NCBI GenBank assembly: GCA_035502775.1
Contig: DATJUB010000013.1
Span: forward strand, 48,618-112,617
Reading direction: 5' to 3'
From: 67-14 sp035502775
GTDB taxonomy: Bacteria > Actinomycetota > Thermoleophilia > Solirubrobacterales > 70-9
Length of the DNA: 64,000 bases
Below the pieces are notes generated by a model. That model had not been told where the DNA came from, made no database searches, and worked only from the letters and a program-made list of their open reading frames with translations. Shown here one piece after another: positions 62,649-64,000 of the stretch. A program made the position numbers and the translations under genes. The number at the start of each line of letters is the position of its first letter. Positions within the stretch are counted from its first letter, which is position 1.

Positions 62649-63958
62649 GAGGGCGCTCGTCAGGCAACACCTGGACCAACTGGGCCGGGGTCGAGAGCTG
62701 CTCGCCCCGGGACCTGATCCGTCCGCGCAGCCGCCGCGAACTGGTCGAGACCGTCGCCGCCGGGGCGGGCGAGGGCCGGCAGATAACGGTCGCCGGATCC
62801 GGGCATTCCTTCACCGGGGCCGCTCTGACCGGCGATCTCATGCTGGACCTCGGCTCGCTCGGCGGTCTGATCGAGGCCGACCACGCCAGCGGACGGGTCA
62901 AGGTCGGCGGCGGCACCGTGCTCGCCGACCTCAACCGGGAGCTGGACCGGCTCGGCCTCGCGATGCCGAACCTGGGCGATGTCGATGCCCAGACGATCGC
63001 CGGAGCGATCTCGACCGGCACGCACGGCACCGGCGCGGATCTGCCGAACATCTCGGCACAGGTTGTCGGCATGGATCTCGTCACCGCCGACGGCCGGGTT
63101 CGCGAGCTCTCGGTCGAAGGCACCCCGGACGAGCTTCGCGCGGCCCGGGTCGCGGTCGGCTCTCTCGGAGTGATCGCCACGGTGACCCTGCAGACGGTTC
63201 CCGCTTTCAACCTCCACAGGATCGATCGGCCGATGCCGCTCGAAGAGGTTCTGGGCGATTTCGACGAGTTCGCCGAGGCGAACCAGCATTTCGAGTTCTT
63301 CGTCTTTCCCTACACGGACAAGGCATTGACCATCCGGCGCAACCGCACCGATCTGCCGCTCAATCCGCGCGGACGGATCGAGCGCTACGTGAGTGACGTC
63401 GTGATCGAGAACGGACTCGGCGAGCTGGGGCTCAGATACGTGGGCAAGGTGCCGAGGCTGATCCCCAAGCTGGCCCGGTTCTCGAGCGTCTTCATGGACC
63501 AGGCCGAGCGGGTCGATTCCTCGTTCAAGATCTTCGCCAACTACCGGACCATCCGGTTCAACGAGATGGAGTACGCGCTGCCGAGAGAGGCCGGCCCGGA
63601 GGCGGTGTCCAGGGTCCTCGAGCTGATCGAATCGGAGCGCTTCCCGATGGGCATGCCGATCGAGTGCCGAACAGTGGCCGGAGACGACGCGATGCTCAGC
63701 CCGGCCTACGAAAGGGCGACCACCTACGTCGCCGTCCATCAGCACGCCAGTATGGAGTGGCGCCCGTATTTCGACGCGATCGAAGAGATCTTCAAGTCAT
63801 ACGGCGGACGGCCGCACTGGGGCAAGCGAAACTCACGCACAGCCGCCGATCTGGCCCCGGACTACCCGGAGTGGGACCGGTTCCAGGCGGTCCGAAACGA
63901 GTTCGATCCGGGACGCGTCTTCAGCAACGAGTACGTCACCCGAGTGCTCGGCGAGTAG
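62645..63958 (+). CDS. FAD-linked aldonolactone oxidase (VAO family)
   Basis: A 437-residue flavoprotein. VAGSGHSFTG carries the His that is covalently flavinylated in this family; NLGDVDAQTIAGAISTGTHG is the FAD-binding motif; the C-terminus with HWGKRNSRTAADL is shared with D-arabinono- and L-gulono-1,4-lactone oxidases. It oxidises an aldonolactone or a polyol using O2. It begins at ATG 62645, overlapping the MFS stop; the upstream open frame is in a different phase over MFS and is not coding. Confidence 0.88.
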   Translation: MRGRSSGNTWTNWAGVESCSPRDLIRPRSRRELVETVAAGAGEGRQITVAGSGHSFTGAALTGDLMLDLGSLGGLIEADHASGRVKVGGGTVLADLNRELDRLGLAMPNLGDVDAQTIAGAISTGTHGTGADLPNISAQVVGMDLVTADGRVRELSVEGTPDELRAARVAVGSLGVIATVTLQTVPAFNLHRIDRPMPLEEVLGDFDEFAEANQHFEFFVFPYTDKALTIRRNRTDLPLNPRGRIERYVSDVVIENGLGELGLRYVGKVPRLIPKLARFSSVFMDQAERVDSSFKIFANYRTIRFNEMEYALPREAGPEAVSRVLELIESERFPMGMPIECRTVAGDDAMLSPAYERATTYVAVHQHASMEWRPYFDAIEEIFKSYGGRPHWGKRNSRTAADLAPDYPEWDRFQAVRNEFDPGRVFSNEYVTRVLGE

Positions 63959-63963
63959 GGGTG

Positions 63964-64000
63964 GAGACGATTTCCTCCCGGTCCGGGAGGAAATCGTCTC
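63964..64000 (+). terminator. 18-bp hairpin at right edge
   Basis: GAGACGATTTCCTCCCGG and CCGGGAGGAAATCGTCTC are perfect inverted repeats separated by one base, so the real loop uses some of the inner bases. It begins 6 bases after the oxidase stop. No sequence is available beyond it. Confidence 0.72.

Overview
The window reads as chromosome from a GC-rich actinobacterium. The split MutA/MutB mutase with MeaB, an ECF41 sigma factor, the DUF6325/SHOCT, DUF2630, DUF389 and glutaminase-STAS-cNMP families, and many leaderless genes fit Actinomycetota. The large number of secreted proteins with basic C-termini suggests Solirubrobacterales/Thermoleophilia; that placement is inference. No phage, transposon, CRISPR array or rRNA is visible. 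The only RNA gene is a tRNA-Ser(TGA). No gap without a gene exceeds about 300 bases.

Layout. 0-8.6 kb: Mrp ATPase, a secreted Ig-like protein, a c-di-AMP (ydaO-type) riboswitch driving a 44-residue membrane peptide, glutaryl-CoA dehydrogenase, a GH26-like hydrolase, a DUF6325/SHOCT pair, a small metallopeptidase and a cyclophilin. 8.6-18.7 kb: a lactate-monooxygenase-like enzyme coupled to a K+ channel, the divergent mutA-mutB-meaB operon, then a multicopper oxidase-ZIP transporter operon. 18.7-30.6 kb: YceH, DUF2630, an alcohol-dehydrogenase-like enzyme, an MntR-type regulator whose operator resembles the one in front of the oxidase-ZIP operon, a three-domain glutaminase, a membrane phosphoesterase, an ECF41 sigma factor with its partner gene and a matching promoter, Nudix-YchF, and a TetR regulator divergent from an MMPL transporter.

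30.6-48.7 kb: MMPL transporter, PAS-LuxR regulator, secreted peptidase-like protein and lipase, a PHP-domain protein, cupin, CHAP protein, three overlapping genes for single-pass membrane proteins that share an uninterrupted glycine-every-fourth-residue tract, O-methyltransferase, GroES, two lipoproteins, an LLM-hemerythrin fusion, DUF985 and DUF389 proteins. 48.7-64 kb: acyl-CoA ligase, SDR, AraC/GyrI regulator, M23 peptidase, two tandem secreted paralogues of unknown function, a pentapeptide-repeat membrane protein, an MBL hydrolase, an alarmone-synthetase-like gene with a small partner (toxSAS-like), LysG/LysE, tRNA-Ser, an MFS transporter and an FAD lactone oxidase.

Regulatory style. About fifteen or more genes have a TANNNT-type -10 box only 6-9 bases before the start codon, so leaderless transcription looks common and was used to choose starts. 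Many gene ends carry long near-perfect hairpins without a U-tract. The strongest candidates for undescribed biology are the riboswitch-peptide unit (3656-3949), the glycine-tetrad membrane triad (40296-41882), the synthetase/small-protein pair (58629-59703) and the proposed MntR circuit joining 16337-18652 to 20866-21564.
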